From: Flavobacteriales bacterium
GTDB lineage: Bacteria; Bacteroidota; Bacteroidia; Flavobacteriales_D; Crocinitomicaceae
Assembly: GCA_947500755.1 (NCBI GenBank)
Contig: CANMTO010000005.1
Location: forward strand, 39,187-103,186
Direction of reading: 5' to 3'
DNA length: 64,000 bases
Shown here: one piece after another, positions 51,494 to 61,448 of the stretch
Numbering within the stretch: position 1 is the stretch's first letter
Layout of the letters: every line of letters begins with the position of its first letter
Notes under the pieces: model-generated
Seen by the model: the letters and a program-made list of their open reading frames with translations, nothing else
Databases searched by the model: none
What the model was told of the DNA's origin: nothing
Translations under genes and position numbers: made by a program

Positions 51494-53742
51494 CGAATCA
51501 GATGGAAGAATCCATGACCAGAAACTTCACCTCCCGAAACCCCAGTAGCCTTGTACGTATAAGTATACACGCCCTCGCTGGCCTCATTTCCATTTGAAGT
51601 TCCATCCCAAGAGGGTTGTGACTGTGTTAAATCAGTACTGGATCCACTGTACATAATCGCTCCCCAGCGATTGAAAATTATTAACTCAATCGCAACGACA
51701 TTCTTGTATTGCAAGAAAAACTCGTCGTTGGTTAAATCTCCGTCTGGGGTGATTACATTCGGTGCTTCCACCTCTGGATATGGATAGATACAATTCGAAG
51801 GTACATTCACATTAGCACTGCCGTTATAGTTTAGTGCCTCTGGGTCGGTACAATCACACACATCCACTGGGATGGTAATTGACATTGAATCAATGCAATT
51901 CATTCCTTGAGACACCACTAAAGTGACCGTATAACTTGCTGGTGTTGGAGTCACATATTGAGTACTTTGAGGGTCCGTAGTTTGAACCACTGCACCTTGT
52001 CCGTTACCAAAATTCCATGCATACCCTGTTCCGTTAGCACTATTATTTACAAATACGACATTCAATGGAGCACATCCAGCTGCTGGGGTTGCGGTAAAAT
52101 TAGCTACCGGAACGGCAATTGCACCCACAAATACGCTGTCGCTAGCAGAACAAACCTGATCTGTAATCGTCAACGAATACCACCCGCTGGCTAGGTTTTG
52201 GATATTCTGCCCTTGTTGCCCGTTAGACCACGCATAATTTACATTACCCGTTGTTCCTGATACTACTGCTGACAAGGTTCCTGTTGGCAAACAAGTTGCT
52301 TCGGTCATATTTATCGCATCAATTGCAATCGTTTGATTTACCGTGACCGTTGCTGTATCGGTTTGGGAGAAATTACATTGATCAACCGCCGTAACCAAGA
52401 ATTGAACAACCCCATTTTGAGTAACATTTATCGGTAGTGAGTCATTCGTCGAAAGAACCGTGCCGCCTAAGGCGGTCCATGTAAAGTCATAGGGTGCATA
52501 TCCGCCAGACGCAGATGCGGTTAGTAAGACACTGTCCGGAAAACATTGAACTAGTGGGTCGGTTTCTGTAATATTAATAATTGGACCATCACCAATATAA
52601 ATGGTTCCTTCAGAAGTGATCGTGTCTCCGCATGGGTTAATGATTGATACAGAAATTGTCACCGACTCAAACCCTTCGTTTAACCCATCTTGAGTAGGCG
52701 TTAAATTCAAAATAACGGTGTCTTGTCCAGGTAAAAACACGATTGGATTCACCATATTATTATAGTCAACCCCTTGGATAGCTGATCCTGTTACCGTGTA
52801 ATTGATGATCAAGGTGTCATTGGTTTGTCCTTCCGGTCGAGTAAAAATAAAGTCTGCATAGGTACATCCTTCAACAATGGTCGTGTCTCCTGATACGGTA
52901 GCAACGGCTACACTCACGGCTGCAGAGGAAAAAGACCCTGCCTCCAAGAACACCCCAGAATCAAACGCCTGGTCAAACACATTGGCAATGGCAAACTTGA
53001 TGTGATAGGTTTCGTTGCATTGCACACTTGCACTCGCAGTTAATTTGACGGTCGTGCCATCATATTCAATGGCATCCCCATACGTATCTTGAGGGAATTC
53101 ATTATACACATAGTACGGTGTATTTGTGACCCAGTTTACATTATTAATAGTTACGGGTGTTCCTCCAGGGATTATGGCAATATTGTCTCCTCCGTTTGGA
53201 TAACCCGCAAATGGATAGGGACCAGAAATACCAGGGCCCCACAAAAAGATACCAAAGGCATCGTTAAAATTTGATGGAGAAAATTCCGTGTATTCATCGG
53301 AGCCGAACATGTAATTAAAAATAAGCGTATCCCCAGCAGGAATAAAATCAAACTCCAAGACTACGCCGTTGGTTACATTTCCGTTTGCAATGGCATTTAA
53401 CTCGGGATCCCCTGCAACCAATTGTGAGGTTCCTGGATTCGTTGTACTTCCACCCATGTTTGGGCCAACCGCACCCATTGCATCCCCAGTGGTTAAAATA
53501 ATACCACTTGCCATTGGAAAGGTTGCGTTGGTATTGGTGAAGTATCCTATATTACCAAAAGGAGTTGATGCTAAGCCCGGAACCCCGTTTATTGTGATGT
53601 TAGAGGCAACAACACCTGCTCCCAACAACACATTATTTACTAATTGCTGAGGCGTTTGCGTTGGGGAAACAGCAATGGGCTGCGCTAACGTCAAAAACGG
53701 AAGCAGCATCAGTGTCAAAAATAATTTATGGAGAACAAACAT
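51490..53742 (-). CDS. Choice-of-anchor-L T9SS cargo with gliding-motility-associated C-terminal domain
   Basis: A 750-residue secreted protein: signal peptide (~1-20), a choice-of-anchor L domain (~25-245; NVLLGAGVVASNITING, FDFIPAGDTLIFNYMFGSDEYTEF), a Calx-beta-like section (~285-395; FEGCTYADFIFTRPEG, VDYNNM), Ig-like and SprB-type repeat stretches (~395-545), a PKD domain (~555-640; FVNNSANGTGYAWNFGNG) and the C-terminal type B sorting domain (VITPDGDLTNDEFFL, FNRWGAIMYSG, WDGTSNGNEASEGVYTY). It is exported by the type IX system, probably surface-bound. Adhesion is a likely role for the domains. YraN follows with overlap. Confidence 0.9.
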   Translation of the reverse strand: MFVLHKLFLTLMLLPFLTLAQPIAVSPTQTPQQLVNNVLLGAGVVASNITINGVPGLASTPFGNIGYFTNTNATFPMASGIILTTGDAMGAVGPNMGGSTTNPGTSQLVAGDPELNAIANGNVTNGVVLEFDFIPAGDTLIFNYMFGSDEYTEFSPSNFNDAFGIFLWGPGISGPYPFAGYPNGGDNIAIIPGGTPVTINNVNWVTNTPYYVYNEFPQDTYGDAIEYDGTTVKLTASASVQCNETYHIKFAIANVFDQAFDSGVFLEAGSFSSAAVSVAVATVSGDTTIVEGCTYADFIFTRPEGQTNDTLIINYTVTGSAIQGVDYNNMVNPIVFLPGQDTVILNLTPTQDGLNEGFESVTISVSIINPCGDTITSEGTIYIGDGPIINITETDPLVQCFPDSVLLTASASGGYAPYDFTWTALGGTVLSTNDSLPINVTQNGVVQFLVTAVDQCNFSQTDTATVTVNQTIAIDAINMTEATCLPTGTLSAVVSGTTGNVNYAWSNGQQGQNIQNLASGWYSLTITDQVCSASDSVFVGAIAVPVANFTATPAAGCAPLNVVFVNNSANGTGYAWNFGNGQGAVVQTTDPQSTQYVTPTPASYTVTLVVSQGMNCIDSMSITIPVDVCDCTDPEALNYNGSANVNVPSNCIYPYPEVEAPNVITPDGDLTNDEFFLQYKNVVAIELIIFNRWGAIMYSGSSTDLTQSQPSWDGTSNGNEASEGVYTYTYKATGVSGGEVSGHGFFHLIR

Positions 53743-53795
53743 GTTTTTAAATTTTTTTTATGACCTATGTTAAGCAAGTAAAGTTGCACTAAAAG

Positions 53796-53803
53796 CAAAG
53801 ATA
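53796..53803 (-). promoter_or_regulatory. Candidate -7 box (TATCTTTG) for the choice-of-anchor-L gene
   Basis: Minus strand TATCTTTG, an exact TAnnTTTG, in the 72-base gap between the glycosyltransferase and the cargo gene; it ends 53 bases before the cargo ATG at 53742. No clear -33 TTG at the expected place. Confidence 0.5.
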
Positions 53804-53814
53804 AGGCACATTTT

Positions 53815-54837
53815 CTATTTCTGATTTAGGATACGTGCTTCAATCAGTTTCAGTCTAGACTCTTCTAAGGGATTACCGAAGGGAAATCCCGTATGCAAGG
53901 AAGATATCCGCAGGTTATTTTGCGCGTTTTTTTTTCGATTAAACGAAAGCCACGCATGATAAATTAACTGGCGTACAGCGGAAGGTATGAGGCGCTTAAT
54001 CCGTCTGTTTCGGTCCCGAGCACTATAAAAATTCGTTGCGTTTTCAGATGATAAATATTGAGAAATCTGTTGTCTTATAATCCCTTCGTGGTCCTTAGCC
54101 ATTGGTTGCACCACACTAAATAACGTGGAAACACCTGCAATGAACGCTTCATATTGAACCGCTTGATTAGGATCTGAGACCAATACATCAAGACCTATAT
54201 TGGTTCCTGCAGAATTACTAATTAGCTCTCGAACGCTATAAAACACGGGCAGGTATTTGTTTTTACCGAGCAATAACGCCGTTAAACCTATATGATATTC
54301 TAATAGATTTAAACTTCGAATGGAACGATCTGCCGTTTGAAAAACCTTACAAAAGTCTTCTTTTTGATACACGGAATAAAACAATTGTATTCCTGAACCC
54401 CAATAAGAAGCGATGCGTTCCATTGGTGCTTCAAAATCGACAGATTTCCCAATTCGTTGGGTATACAAGGGTAAATAATACAAGGTCTTTCCTAGGTTAT
54501 AATACGCAATATAATTTCCTTGAACGCTGCTGTATGTTGGGTTATCCGATAAAAAATCAATCGATTCATTTAATGCATGTTCCAACAAAAAATCGTCATC
54601 AGCACTTAAAACCACATAATCTGTTGCGAGGGTAGGGAGTATTGACTGTATTTTCTCGACAAAGGAAGCCTCAGGAAAATAGTGGTAGCTTACTTGCTTT
54701 GGAATTTCCGCGGTAAAGGGCTGTTCAGAGCTATCGCAAACAATGAGCTGAATTGCATCAAATTGAGTATAATAAGCGATTGCTCTGGCCAAGTAGTCCG
54801 GTCGATTTCTTGAGGGAATGACTATGGAAAGATTCAT
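53815..54837 (-). CDS. TIGR00180-like glycosyltransferase, GT2 fold
   Basis: A 340-residue enzyme whose N-terminus (MNLSIVIPSRNRPDYLARAI) and YVVLSADDDFLLEHALNESIDFL (DDD motif binding the metal-nucleotide sugar) are of the GT-A type seen in the TIGR00180 family. The C-terminal half is helical and ends without a membrane segment. It starts one base after the SDR gene's stop and closes a four-gene unit. It adds a sugar to an unknown acceptor, presumably a surface glycan. Confidence 0.82.
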   Translation of the reverse strand: MNLSIVIPSRNRPDYLARAIAYYTQFDAIQLIVCDSSEQPFTAEIPKQVSYHYFPEASFVEKIQSILPTLATDYVVLSADDDFLLEHALNESIDFLSDNPTYSSVQGNYIAYYNLGKTLYYLPLYTQRIGKSVDFEAPMERIASYWGSGIQLFYSVYQKEDFCKVFQTADRSIRSLNLLEYHIGLTALLLGKNKYLPVFYSVRELISNSAGTNIGLDVLVSDPNQAVQYEAFIAGVSTLFSVVQPMAKDHEGIIRQQISQYLSSENATNFYSARDRNRRIKRLIPSAVRQLIYHAWLSFNRKKNAQNNLRISSLHTGFPFGNPLEESRLKLIEARILNQK

Positions 54838-55473
54838 TTAACGAAATCCAGAAGTTAAGGGGATAATGCTTCTATTAAGGTTTTCATTCGTTAAGAGTAA
54901 GTTCACAACGGCAGCAATATGTTCCAATTGAATGAGGGTACCTTGGTGCATTCGGTCGCGATGTTTCTGTAAAAAATCAGGGGTCATTTGATTAAATACC
55001 GGAGAATTTTCAACCAGTCCAAGTGCAATTGCATTAAACCTCATGGATGAAAACTCATTCGCAAAACTGTTAATCATGCCTTGAATAGCCGCTTTCGATG
55101 CCGCATATCCGGGGTCATAACTGCCTTTTTCAGCAGCAACTGAACTAAAAAAAATCACATTGCCATGCGGATTCATTCGTGGAAACAAATGTTTTAATAA
55201 TAATACTGGACCCATGATGTTTACCTTGAGCATGGATAAAAGGTGTTCGGCGGTCGTTTCTTTTGTACTCAATGAGGGATTAATTCCTTGAGCGAATAAT
55301 ATGGCATCATAGGGAGGTAGATCAGTATTATTACAAAATTGTTCAATCTGAACCTCATCCGTAATATCCAAAACCGAGCGATGAATCCGAATTAACGCTA
55401 TCCCCTGGGTTGAAAGATAAGATTCTATCCCCTGAGCAATAAAGCTGTTTCCTCCAATGACAAGAACTTTCAT
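54838..55473 (-). CDS. Short-chain dehydrogenase/reductase
   Basis: A 211-residue SDR. The nucleotide motif is GGNSFIAQGIESYL, a variant of TGxxxGxG; the catalytic YxxxK is in DPGYAASKAAIQGM, with Ser in FFSSVAAE. It is short for a full SDR, so the substrate loop may be reduced. It oxidises or reduces a sugar or sugar-like hydroxyl with NAD(P)H. One-base overlap with the methyltransferase gene upstream; the glycosyltransferase follows directly. Confidence 0.85.
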   Translation of the reverse strand: MKVLVIGGNSFIAQGIESYLSTQGIALIRIHRSVLDITDEVQIEQFCNNTDLPPYDAILFAQGINPSLSTKETTAEHLLSMLKVNIMGPVLLLKHLFPRMNPHGNVIFFSSVAAEKGSYDPGYAASKAAIQGMINSFANEFSSMRFNAIALGLVENSPVFNQMTPDFLQKHRDRMHQGTLIQLEHIAAVVNLLLTNENLNRSIIPLTSGFR

Positions 55474-56018
55474 TATTTAATGATTCGTGCACGAATTGCT
55501 CCTGCGCCTTTATTGACCAATTTCAATACCTCACATGAAGAAAACCCCACTAAGTTTGCAATATCAATAAACTTCTGCTTCGTGTATCCGTTTTTATGAA
55601 ATTGCCCCTCCCCGTTTTGGTTGCCAAAAAAGTGCGTTGTGATCATTCCCCAGCGATGTTCATAGGATTTACCATGTCCGAAATAATGATCCATCGCCCC
55701 TGCTTGGTAAAAGCTAGTAAATTCATCGTTCGCTTGCAGGAAGGCCGTACAAAGCCACTCCATGTCCGGAGTTTCTACAACCAATGCGCCACCTGGTTTA
55801 AGTACTCGGTAACATTCTTTGAATAATTGTTCCTCGTCTTTAAAGGGGAGATGCTCAAATAAGTGCTCCGCTAGAATCTCATCTGCACTGTTGTCAGGAT
55901 ACCCTAAATTTAATATATCCATATTTACAACTCCTTCTCCTGTTACATATCCATCTATGTTTACGTAACCTTCCTTAATGTTCGGACCACATCCTAAATG
56001 CAATTTCAATTGTTCCAT
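55473..56018 (-). CDS. SAM-dependent methyltransferase (Methyltransf_11-like), possibly sugar O- or N-methyltransferase
   Basis: A 181-residue methyltransferase. Motif I is KLHLGCGPNIKEGYVNIDG, followed by the EHLFEHLPF and CYRVLKPGGALVVETPD motifs of the Methyltransf_11 family. The protein is small with no C-terminal extension. Methylation of a sugar nucleotide or glycan is inferred from the adjacent SDR, glycosyltransferase and FAD oxidoreductase, since one-base overlaps on both sides make them one unit. Confidence 0.82.
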   Translation of the reverse strand: MEQLKLHLGCGPNIKEGYVNIDGYVTGEGVVNMDILNLGYPDNSADEILAEHLFEHLPFKDEEQLFKECYRVLKPGGALVVETPDMEWLCTAFLQANDEFTSFYQAGAMDHYFGHGKSYEHRWGMITTHFFGNQNGEGQFHKNGYTKQKFIDIANLVGFSSCEVLKLVNKGAGAIRARIIK

Positions 56019-57103
56019 TATATTCTAAATCTTTTTTCTGTTTTTTTCTGCTGCAAGGTATGTTTAATCTCTAGAGCTACCTGGATGCACGTTGATATTT
56101 TCCCTGAGAGAATGGCAAAATAATTCTCAAATTGCTCATACATATATAATTCTGTTAACCTAGCATCGTCTGAATTCTTATGTACCACACGGATGGTTTT
56201 GAATTGATTCGTACGTTTTACCTGTGCTAAAAAAGGCATGTAGTGTGTTGCTTGGTCGTATATCAGCGCCTCTTGTGACGGATTATCTGGTTTAAAGCTC
56301 GGGTGCAATTCGGAAAGAACTCCTTGTTCTACAGAGTGGGTAACGTGATACAATAAAAACTTATCCGTTTGTTTTCCTTTAGGCATTACCGAGCAGAATG
56401 GACCATCCATAATAGTCAGTCCAAAGGGATTGTGTTTAAATTCAAATTCAGGGATGAGTACTTTTTCAAATAAAAGTGGCTTTAACGGAACACCAAGGGC
56501 ATGATTGATTTCATTGAAATCTGAATAGGTAGCATTAATAACCACATCAAAATGTTCTACCCGCTGATTTACAACTAATTCATATTCTCCTCCAGGTTTT
56601 TTAGTGATCCCCTGAACTTCTTGATTCAACCGAATGTCAACCCGAGAATTCACAAGGCTCTTTCCAACCTCTTGCTTTAAAATCTCGTAATCAAATACAG
56701 GCTCAGGGACTTTAAAACTTGCAGACAATGCGTTTCGATTCAAAAAGGTGTCTGATGGATACTCGAAATCATATCCGATTCCAACCTTATTACAAAATGC
56801 AAGAAACTCTTCAGGGGTAGTTTTACTTCCCTCTTTAGCAATCGCGTAGTAATTGGGGAATTGATTTTCTACGGCCTTACCATAATTAAACAAAAAAGAA
56901 AGTAGCCCTTCAATACTTTGTTCCGCGGTTTCAACACTTCTCAGATAATGGTATCCCAAATGAATGCGGTTATGGTTGACCCGCGATGCTTTTTGCATAA
57001 TATCATCTTCTCGATCAAGCAATACTACGTGAAAGCCTGCTCTCGCTAATTCTATTGCCGAGCAACAGCCAAAAAGTCCAGCACCAATTATAACTACCTT
57101 CAT
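56018..57103 (-). CDS. FAD-dependent oxidoreductase (DAO-like)
   Basis: A 361-residue flavoprotein. The dinucleotide-binding GAGLFGCCSAIELARAG and the following DRED lie at the N-terminus; the C-terminal region and its LSGKISTC fit the D-amino-acid-oxidase/glycine-oxidase fold. It would oxidise an amine or amino sugar, or a related substrate. It is the first gene of the four-gene unit; the methyltransferase starts in its stop codon. An approximate TACCTTTA box (57121-57128, minus) is upstream, one base off consensus. Confidence 0.82.
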   Translation of the reverse strand: MKVVIIGAGLFGCCSAIELARAGFHVVLLDREDDIMQKASRVNHNRIHLGYHYLRSVETAEQSIEGLLSFLFNYGKAVENQFPNYYAIAKEGSKTTPEEFLAFCNKVGIGYDFEYPSDTFLNRNALSASFKVPEPVFDYEILKQEVGKSLVNSRVDIRLNQEVQGITKKPGGEYELVVNQRVEHFDVVINATYSDFNEINHALGVPLKPLLFEKVLIPEFEFKHNPFGLTIMDGPFCSVMPKGKQTDKFLLYHVTHSVEQGVLSELHPSFKPDNPSQEALIYDQATHYMPFLAQVKRTNQFKTIRVVHKNSDDARLTELYMYEQFENYFAILSGKISTCIQVALEIKHTLQQKKTEKRFRI

Positions 57104-57174
57104 GTGTATTTAACGTGGTTAAAGGTATGAAATATTGCTAAGTTTTACATGAACCAGGTAATTGGGGCGGGTAA

Positions 57175-57208
57175 TTTGATAGGAAACCCTCCGAAAGTTG
57201 TATCTTCG
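57175..57208 (+). promoter_or_regulatory. Candidate promoter for the M20 peptidase gene
   Basis: TTTG (57175-57178), a 22-base spacer, then TATCTTCG (57201-57208), one mismatch to TAnnTTTG. The box lies 23 bases before the ATG at 57232. Confidence 0.5.
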
Positions 57209-57231
57209 TTGTACCATTTTTAATACGCGGT

Positions 57232-58623
57232 ATGACAAAAACAAATACTTATATTGACCAACATTTAGGGCGATTTACGGATGAGCTAATGGCCTTGCTG
57301 CGTATCCCATCAGTCTCAGCAGACCCTGCCTATTCAACAAGTGTTTTAGCCTGTGCCAACGAAGTTGCAGCGCAATTAAAAAAAATTGGCATGGACGCTG
57401 TAGAGGTAATTCCCACCAATGGGCATCCGATAGTCTATGGCGAAAAAATTATAAACCCCACATTGCCGACCGTTTTGGTGTATGGTCATTACGATGTTCA
57501 ACCGGCAGATCCCATAGAATTATGGCACAGCCCAGCATTTGAACCCGTAATTAAAACAACAGAAATTCACCCAGAGGGCGCAATTTTTGCGCGCGGTGCA
57601 TGCGACGATAAGGGACAATTTTACATGCACGTAAAAGCCGTGGAGGCGATGCTTTCAAGCGGTGAACTTCCGTGCAATGTGAAATTCATGATCGAAGGGG
57701 AGGAAGAAATTGGAAGCGAGCAGTTAGGATACTTTGTTAAAGAAAATAAGGATAAACTAAAAGCGGATGTGATTCTTGTCTCGGATACGGGGATGATTGC
57801 GAACGATGTGCCCTCGGTTACCACAGGACTTCGCGGATTAAGTTACGTTGAGGTTGAGGTTACCGGGCCAAACAGAGATTTACACTCGGGATTATATGGT
57901 GGATGTGTTAAAAACCCAATCAATGCCTTGTGTGAAATGATTGCTTCGCTGCATGATGAAAACGGAAAAATTACCGTTGACGGATTTTACGACAGCGTAG
58001 TGGAGATTTCAAGAACCGACCGAGACGCCATGGCACAAGCTCCGTTTTCGGAAGAGGCCTATAAAAAAGCGCTTAATCTTCCAGACACCTATGGAGAAAA
58101 GGGATATACAACGCCTGAACGAGGTTCTATCCGTCCAACATTAGATGTAAATGGCATTTGGGGAGGGTATATTGGAGAAGGTGCAAAAACGGTGATTGCC
58201 TCACAGGCCTTTGCTAAAATCTCTATGCGTTTGGTGCCTAATCAAGATCCTGAGGAAATAACGAACTTATTTCAAACCCATTTTGAACGTATCGCTCCAA
58301 CCGGTGTTACCGTTAAGGTAAGTCCTCATCACGGTGGGCAGGCCGCAGTAACACCCTTAGATTCCATTGGGTATCGGGCGGCGGCATTGGCATACAAAGA
58401 AACGTTTGGTAAGGAAGCGATTCCTGTTCGCAGCGGGGGAAGCATTCCTATTATAGCGATGTTTGAGCAAGAATTAGGGTTGAAAACAATCTTAATGGGC
58501 TTTGGGCTTGATAGCGATGCGATACATTCACCCAATGAGCACTTTGGACTATTCAATTATCGAATGGGGATTAAAACCATTCCATATTTCTACAAAAATT
58601 TTGTTAAACTCAGTAACGTATAA
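57232..58623 (+). CDS. M20-family dipeptidase/peptidase
   Basis: A 463-residue zinc peptidase. Metal ligands and catalytic residues are in VYGHYDVQPAD (His/Asp), ARGACDDKGQ (Asp), EGEEEIGS (Glu), LVSDTGM and the C-terminal SPNEHFGL. A dimerisation domain sits between (~200-380). It hydrolyses dipeptides or N-acyl amino acids in the cytoplasm. It is followed three bases later by polA, so it may be co-transcribed. Length and motifs are normal for the M20 dipeptidase group. Confidence 0.92.
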   Translation: MTKTNTYIDQHLGRFTDELMALLRIPSVSADPAYSTSVLACANEVAAQLKKIGMDAVEVIPTNGHPIVYGEKIINPTLPTVLVYGHYDVQPADPIELWHSPAFEPVIKTTEIHPEGAIFARGACDDKGQFYMHVKAVEAMLSSGELPCNVKFMIEGEEEIGSEQLGYFVKENKDKLKADVILVSDTGMIANDVPSVTTGLRGLSYVEVEVTGPNRDLHSGLYGGCVKNPINALCEMIASLHDENGKITVDGFYDSVVEISRTDRDAMAQAPFSEEAYKKALNLPDTYGEKGYTTPERGSIRPTLDVNGIWGGYIGEGAKTVIASQAFAKISMRLVPNQDPEEITNLFQTHFERIAPTGVTVKVSPHHGGQAAVTPLDSIGYRAAALAYKETFGKEAIPVRSGGSIPIIAMFEQELGLKTILMGFGLDSDAIHSPNEHFGLFNYRMGIKTIPYFYKNFVKLSNV

Positions 58624-58626
58624 GTT

Positions 58627-61446
58627 TTGCTATCTAAAGACACCCCTAAGAAATTATTCCTGCTTGATGCCTATGCGCTCATTTACAGGGCATATTTTGC
58701 TTTTGCTAAAAACCCAAGAGTTAACTCAAAAGGCCAAAACACGAGTGCAGCGTTCGGATTAACCAACGTATTAATTGATGTGATTAAAACAGAAAAGCCG
58801 ACGCATCTTGCGGTAGTTTTTGATCCTCCTGGAGGAAGTGAACACCGACAAACAGAATTCGAAGCCTATAAAGCACATCGGGAAGAAATGCCAGAGGATA
58901 TTCGATCTATGATCGAACCCATAAAAGATATCGTTCGTGCTTTTAATGTCCCTATGATTGAAATTGCAGGGCATGAAGCAGATGATGTCATTGGTTCTTT
59001 GGCTAAACTTGCTGAACAACGTGGGTATACTACGTATATGATGACTCCAGATAAGGATTATGGACAATTAGTAAGCGAAACAACCTTCATATACAAACCC
59101 GGCCGTGGGGGAAATCCCCCGGAGATTCTTGGGGTAAAAGAGGTATGCGAAAAATTTGAGGTGGAACATCCCCTTCAAGTGATTGATATTCTAGGGTTAT
59201 GGGGGGATGCATCGGACAACATTCCGGGCATACCTGGGATTGGAGAAAAAACAGCGAAGCTGTTAATCGCTAAGTACGGTAGCGTTGAAAACTTGATTGA
59301 TCATGCCCATGAATTAAAAGGGAAACAACAAGAAAATGTAATTCAATACGCAGACCAAGGTCGCGTTTCAAAAATGTTAGCGACTATTTTAATCGATTTG
59401 ACCGTTCCCTTTGATGAAGAACATTTAGAAATTTGTGAACCGAATGCGGATGCTATTCGCACCTTATTTACGGCCTTAGAATTTAGAAACTTACTTAAAA
59501 AAATCCTTGGAGAAGAATTAGTAATTACATCCACTCCCTTAACACCAAACCGGGCGGTTAACACCGAGCAATTGGGGCTCTTTGATGCGGCAGAATTAAC
59601 TCAGCCGATTGGAAACGAAGATGCGACTGAATATAAAACCTTGGAAAGTGAAAAACCTTCTTATCACTTAATCCAGACTCCTCAAGAACGCGCAGAATTA
59701 CTTGAATTATTACTAGAACAATCCAGTATTTGTTTTGATACGGAAACTACTGGCATTGACTCCCTGCGTGCAGACCTTGTTGGCTTTTCATTTTCATACA
59801 AAGCAAAAGAAGCTTTTTATGTTCCTACGCCGCTAAATTATGATGAGGCCAAAGCCATTGTTGCTGAGTTCAAACCCCTCTTCGAACATACAGCGATTGA
59901 AAAAATTGGACACAATGTAAAATATGACATCCAAGTGTTGCATCGATATGGCGTAGAATTCAAAGGCGCCCTGTTTGACACCATGATTGCACAATACCTA
60001 ATTAATCCAGAGGCCAAGCAAGGAATGGATTTTATGGCAGAGGTATATTTAGGATACAAACCCATTTCCATTGAATCCTTAATTGGAAAAAAAGGTAAGG
60101 GACAGGGTAACATGGGTGACCTGAGCGCCGAGGATATATATCAATATGCGTGTGAAGATGCAGACATCACCTTACAACTCAAAGAAATTTTAGCCCCTGA
60201 GGTTGAAAAACCGCATCTAAAGCATTTGTTCTATGACATGGAAATGCCCTTGGTTCGAGTGCTTGGAAGCATGGAGGAAGAAGGCATCGCCATTGATGTT
60301 CAGGCATTAAAGGCCTATTCAATCGAATTAGAAGAAACCTTAGGTAAATTGCATGAAGAGATTATAGAAATGGCTGGTGTTCCCTTTAATCCGGATTCAC
60401 CCAAACAGCTTGGCGAAGTGTTGTTTGACCACTTAAAAATATCTGCTAAGGCAAAAAAAACCAAGACGGGACAATATGCCACATCCGAGGATGTATTGCA
60501 AAAACACGAACAAGATCACCCGATAGTTTCTAAAATTCTTGAATATCGTCAGCTCAGAAAATTAAAGAGTACCTACGTTGACCCACTGCCGGAATTATGC
60601 AGTCCCAGCGACGGAAGAATTCACACGAGCTTCATGCAAACCGTAACGGCTACGGGACGTTTAAGCTCAAATAACCCCAACCTTCAAAATATTCCAATTC
60701 GTACGGCCAAGGGAAGAGAAATCAGACGCGCCTTTGTACCTCGTAACGAGGGATTTAAGATCATGTCTGTTGACTACTCGCAAATTGAATTGCGCATTAT
60801 TGCAGCACTCAGTGAAGACCCGTCAATGATCAAAGCATTCAAAGAAGGACAAGACATACATGCCGCCACGGCAGCAACCGTTTATAAGGTTCCGATTGAA
60901 GCGGTTACAAGGGAGCAGCGTAGCGCCGCGAAAGCAGTTAACTTTGGTATTATTTACGGGCAATCGGCTTTTGGATTGGCTCAAAATCTTGGAATCTCCA
61001 GAACTGAAGCGAAGGGAATCATTGATGCCTACTTTGAGCAGTTTGGGACCATTAAATCATACATGGACCATGTAATTGCCTTTGCGCGAGAACACAGTTA
61101 TGTAGAAACCATTATGAAACGCCGTCGCTACTTACCAGATATTCATTCAGCCAATGCGATGGTGCGGGGATATGCCGAGCGAAATGCGATCAATGCGCCG
61201 ATCCAAGGTTCTGCCGCTGATATTATTAAAATGGCAATGATCGCGGTTGATAAGGCCTTGGCTACAAAAGACTTGAAATCTAAAATGATTTTACAGGTGC
61301 ACGATGAACTGCTGTTTGATGTGCATGTGACGGAACAAGAGGAAATGAAAACCTTAGTGAAAGAAGCCATGGAAAAAGCCGTACATTTGGTTGTACCGAT
61401 GGAAGTTGAGATGGAAATTGCAGATAATTGGCTTGAGGCGCATTAA
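58627..61446 (+). CDS. polA: DNA polymerase I
   Basis: A 939-residue PolA with all three domains: the 5'-3' flap exonuclease (1-~290; LFLLDAYALIYRAYFAF), the 3'-5' proofreading exonuclease (~330-540; FDTETTGIDSLRADLVGF, YACEDADITLQL) and the polymerase (~580-939; MSVDYSQIELRIIAALSED, RSAAKAVNFGIIYG, LQVHDELLFDV). The proofreading DEDD residues are intact, unlike those of some PolA. It starts with TTG at 58627, since no ATG fits the N-terminus. It fills gaps in repair and removes primers. Confidence 0.96.
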   Translation: MLSKDTPKKLFLLDAYALIYRAYFAFAKNPRVNSKGQNTSAAFGLTNVLIDVIKTEKPTHLAVVFDPPGGSEHRQTEFEAYKAHREEMPEDIRSMIEPIKDIVRAFNVPMIEIAGHEADDVIGSLAKLAEQRGYTTYMMTPDKDYGQLVSETTFIYKPGRGGNPPEILGVKEVCEKFEVEHPLQVIDILGLWGDASDNIPGIPGIGEKTAKLLIAKYGSVENLIDHAHELKGKQQENVIQYADQGRVSKMLATILIDLTVPFDEEHLEICEPNADAIRTLFTALEFRNLLKKILGEELVITSTPLTPNRAVNTEQLGLFDAAELTQPIGNEDATEYKTLESEKPSYHLIQTPQERAELLELLLEQSSICFDTETTGIDSLRADLVGFSFSYKAKEAFYVPTPLNYDEAKAIVAEFKPLFEHTAIEKIGHNVKYDIQVLHRYGVEFKGALFDTMIAQYLINPEAKQGMDFMAEVYLGYKPISIESLIGKKGKGQGNMGDLSAEDIYQYACEDADITLQLKEILAPEVEKPHLKHLFYDMEMPLVRVLGSMEEEGIAIDVQALKAYSIELEETLGKLHEEIIEMAGVPFNPDSPKQLGEVLFDHLKISAKAKKTKTGQYATSEDVLQKHEQDHPIVSKILEYRQLRKLKSTYVDPLPELCSPSDGRIHTSFMQTVTATGRLSSNNPNLQNIPIRTAKGREIRRAFVPRNEGFKIMSVDYSQIELRIIAALSEDPSMIKAFKEGQDIHAATAATVYKVPIEAVTREQRSAAKAVNFGIIYGQSAFGLAQNLGISRTEAKGIIDAYFEQFGTIKSYMDHVIAFAREHSYVETIMKRRRYLPDIHSANAMVRGYAERNAINAPIQGSAADIIKMAMIAVDKALATKDLKSKMILQVHDELLFDVHVTEQEEMKTLVKEAMEKAVHLVVPMEVEMEIADNWLEAH

Positions 61447-61448
61447 AC

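Noticed and set aside
51958..52194. Short plus-strand frame inside the choice-of-anchor-L gene
   Set aside because: Lies opposite an intact secreted protein with domain structure; no independent support.
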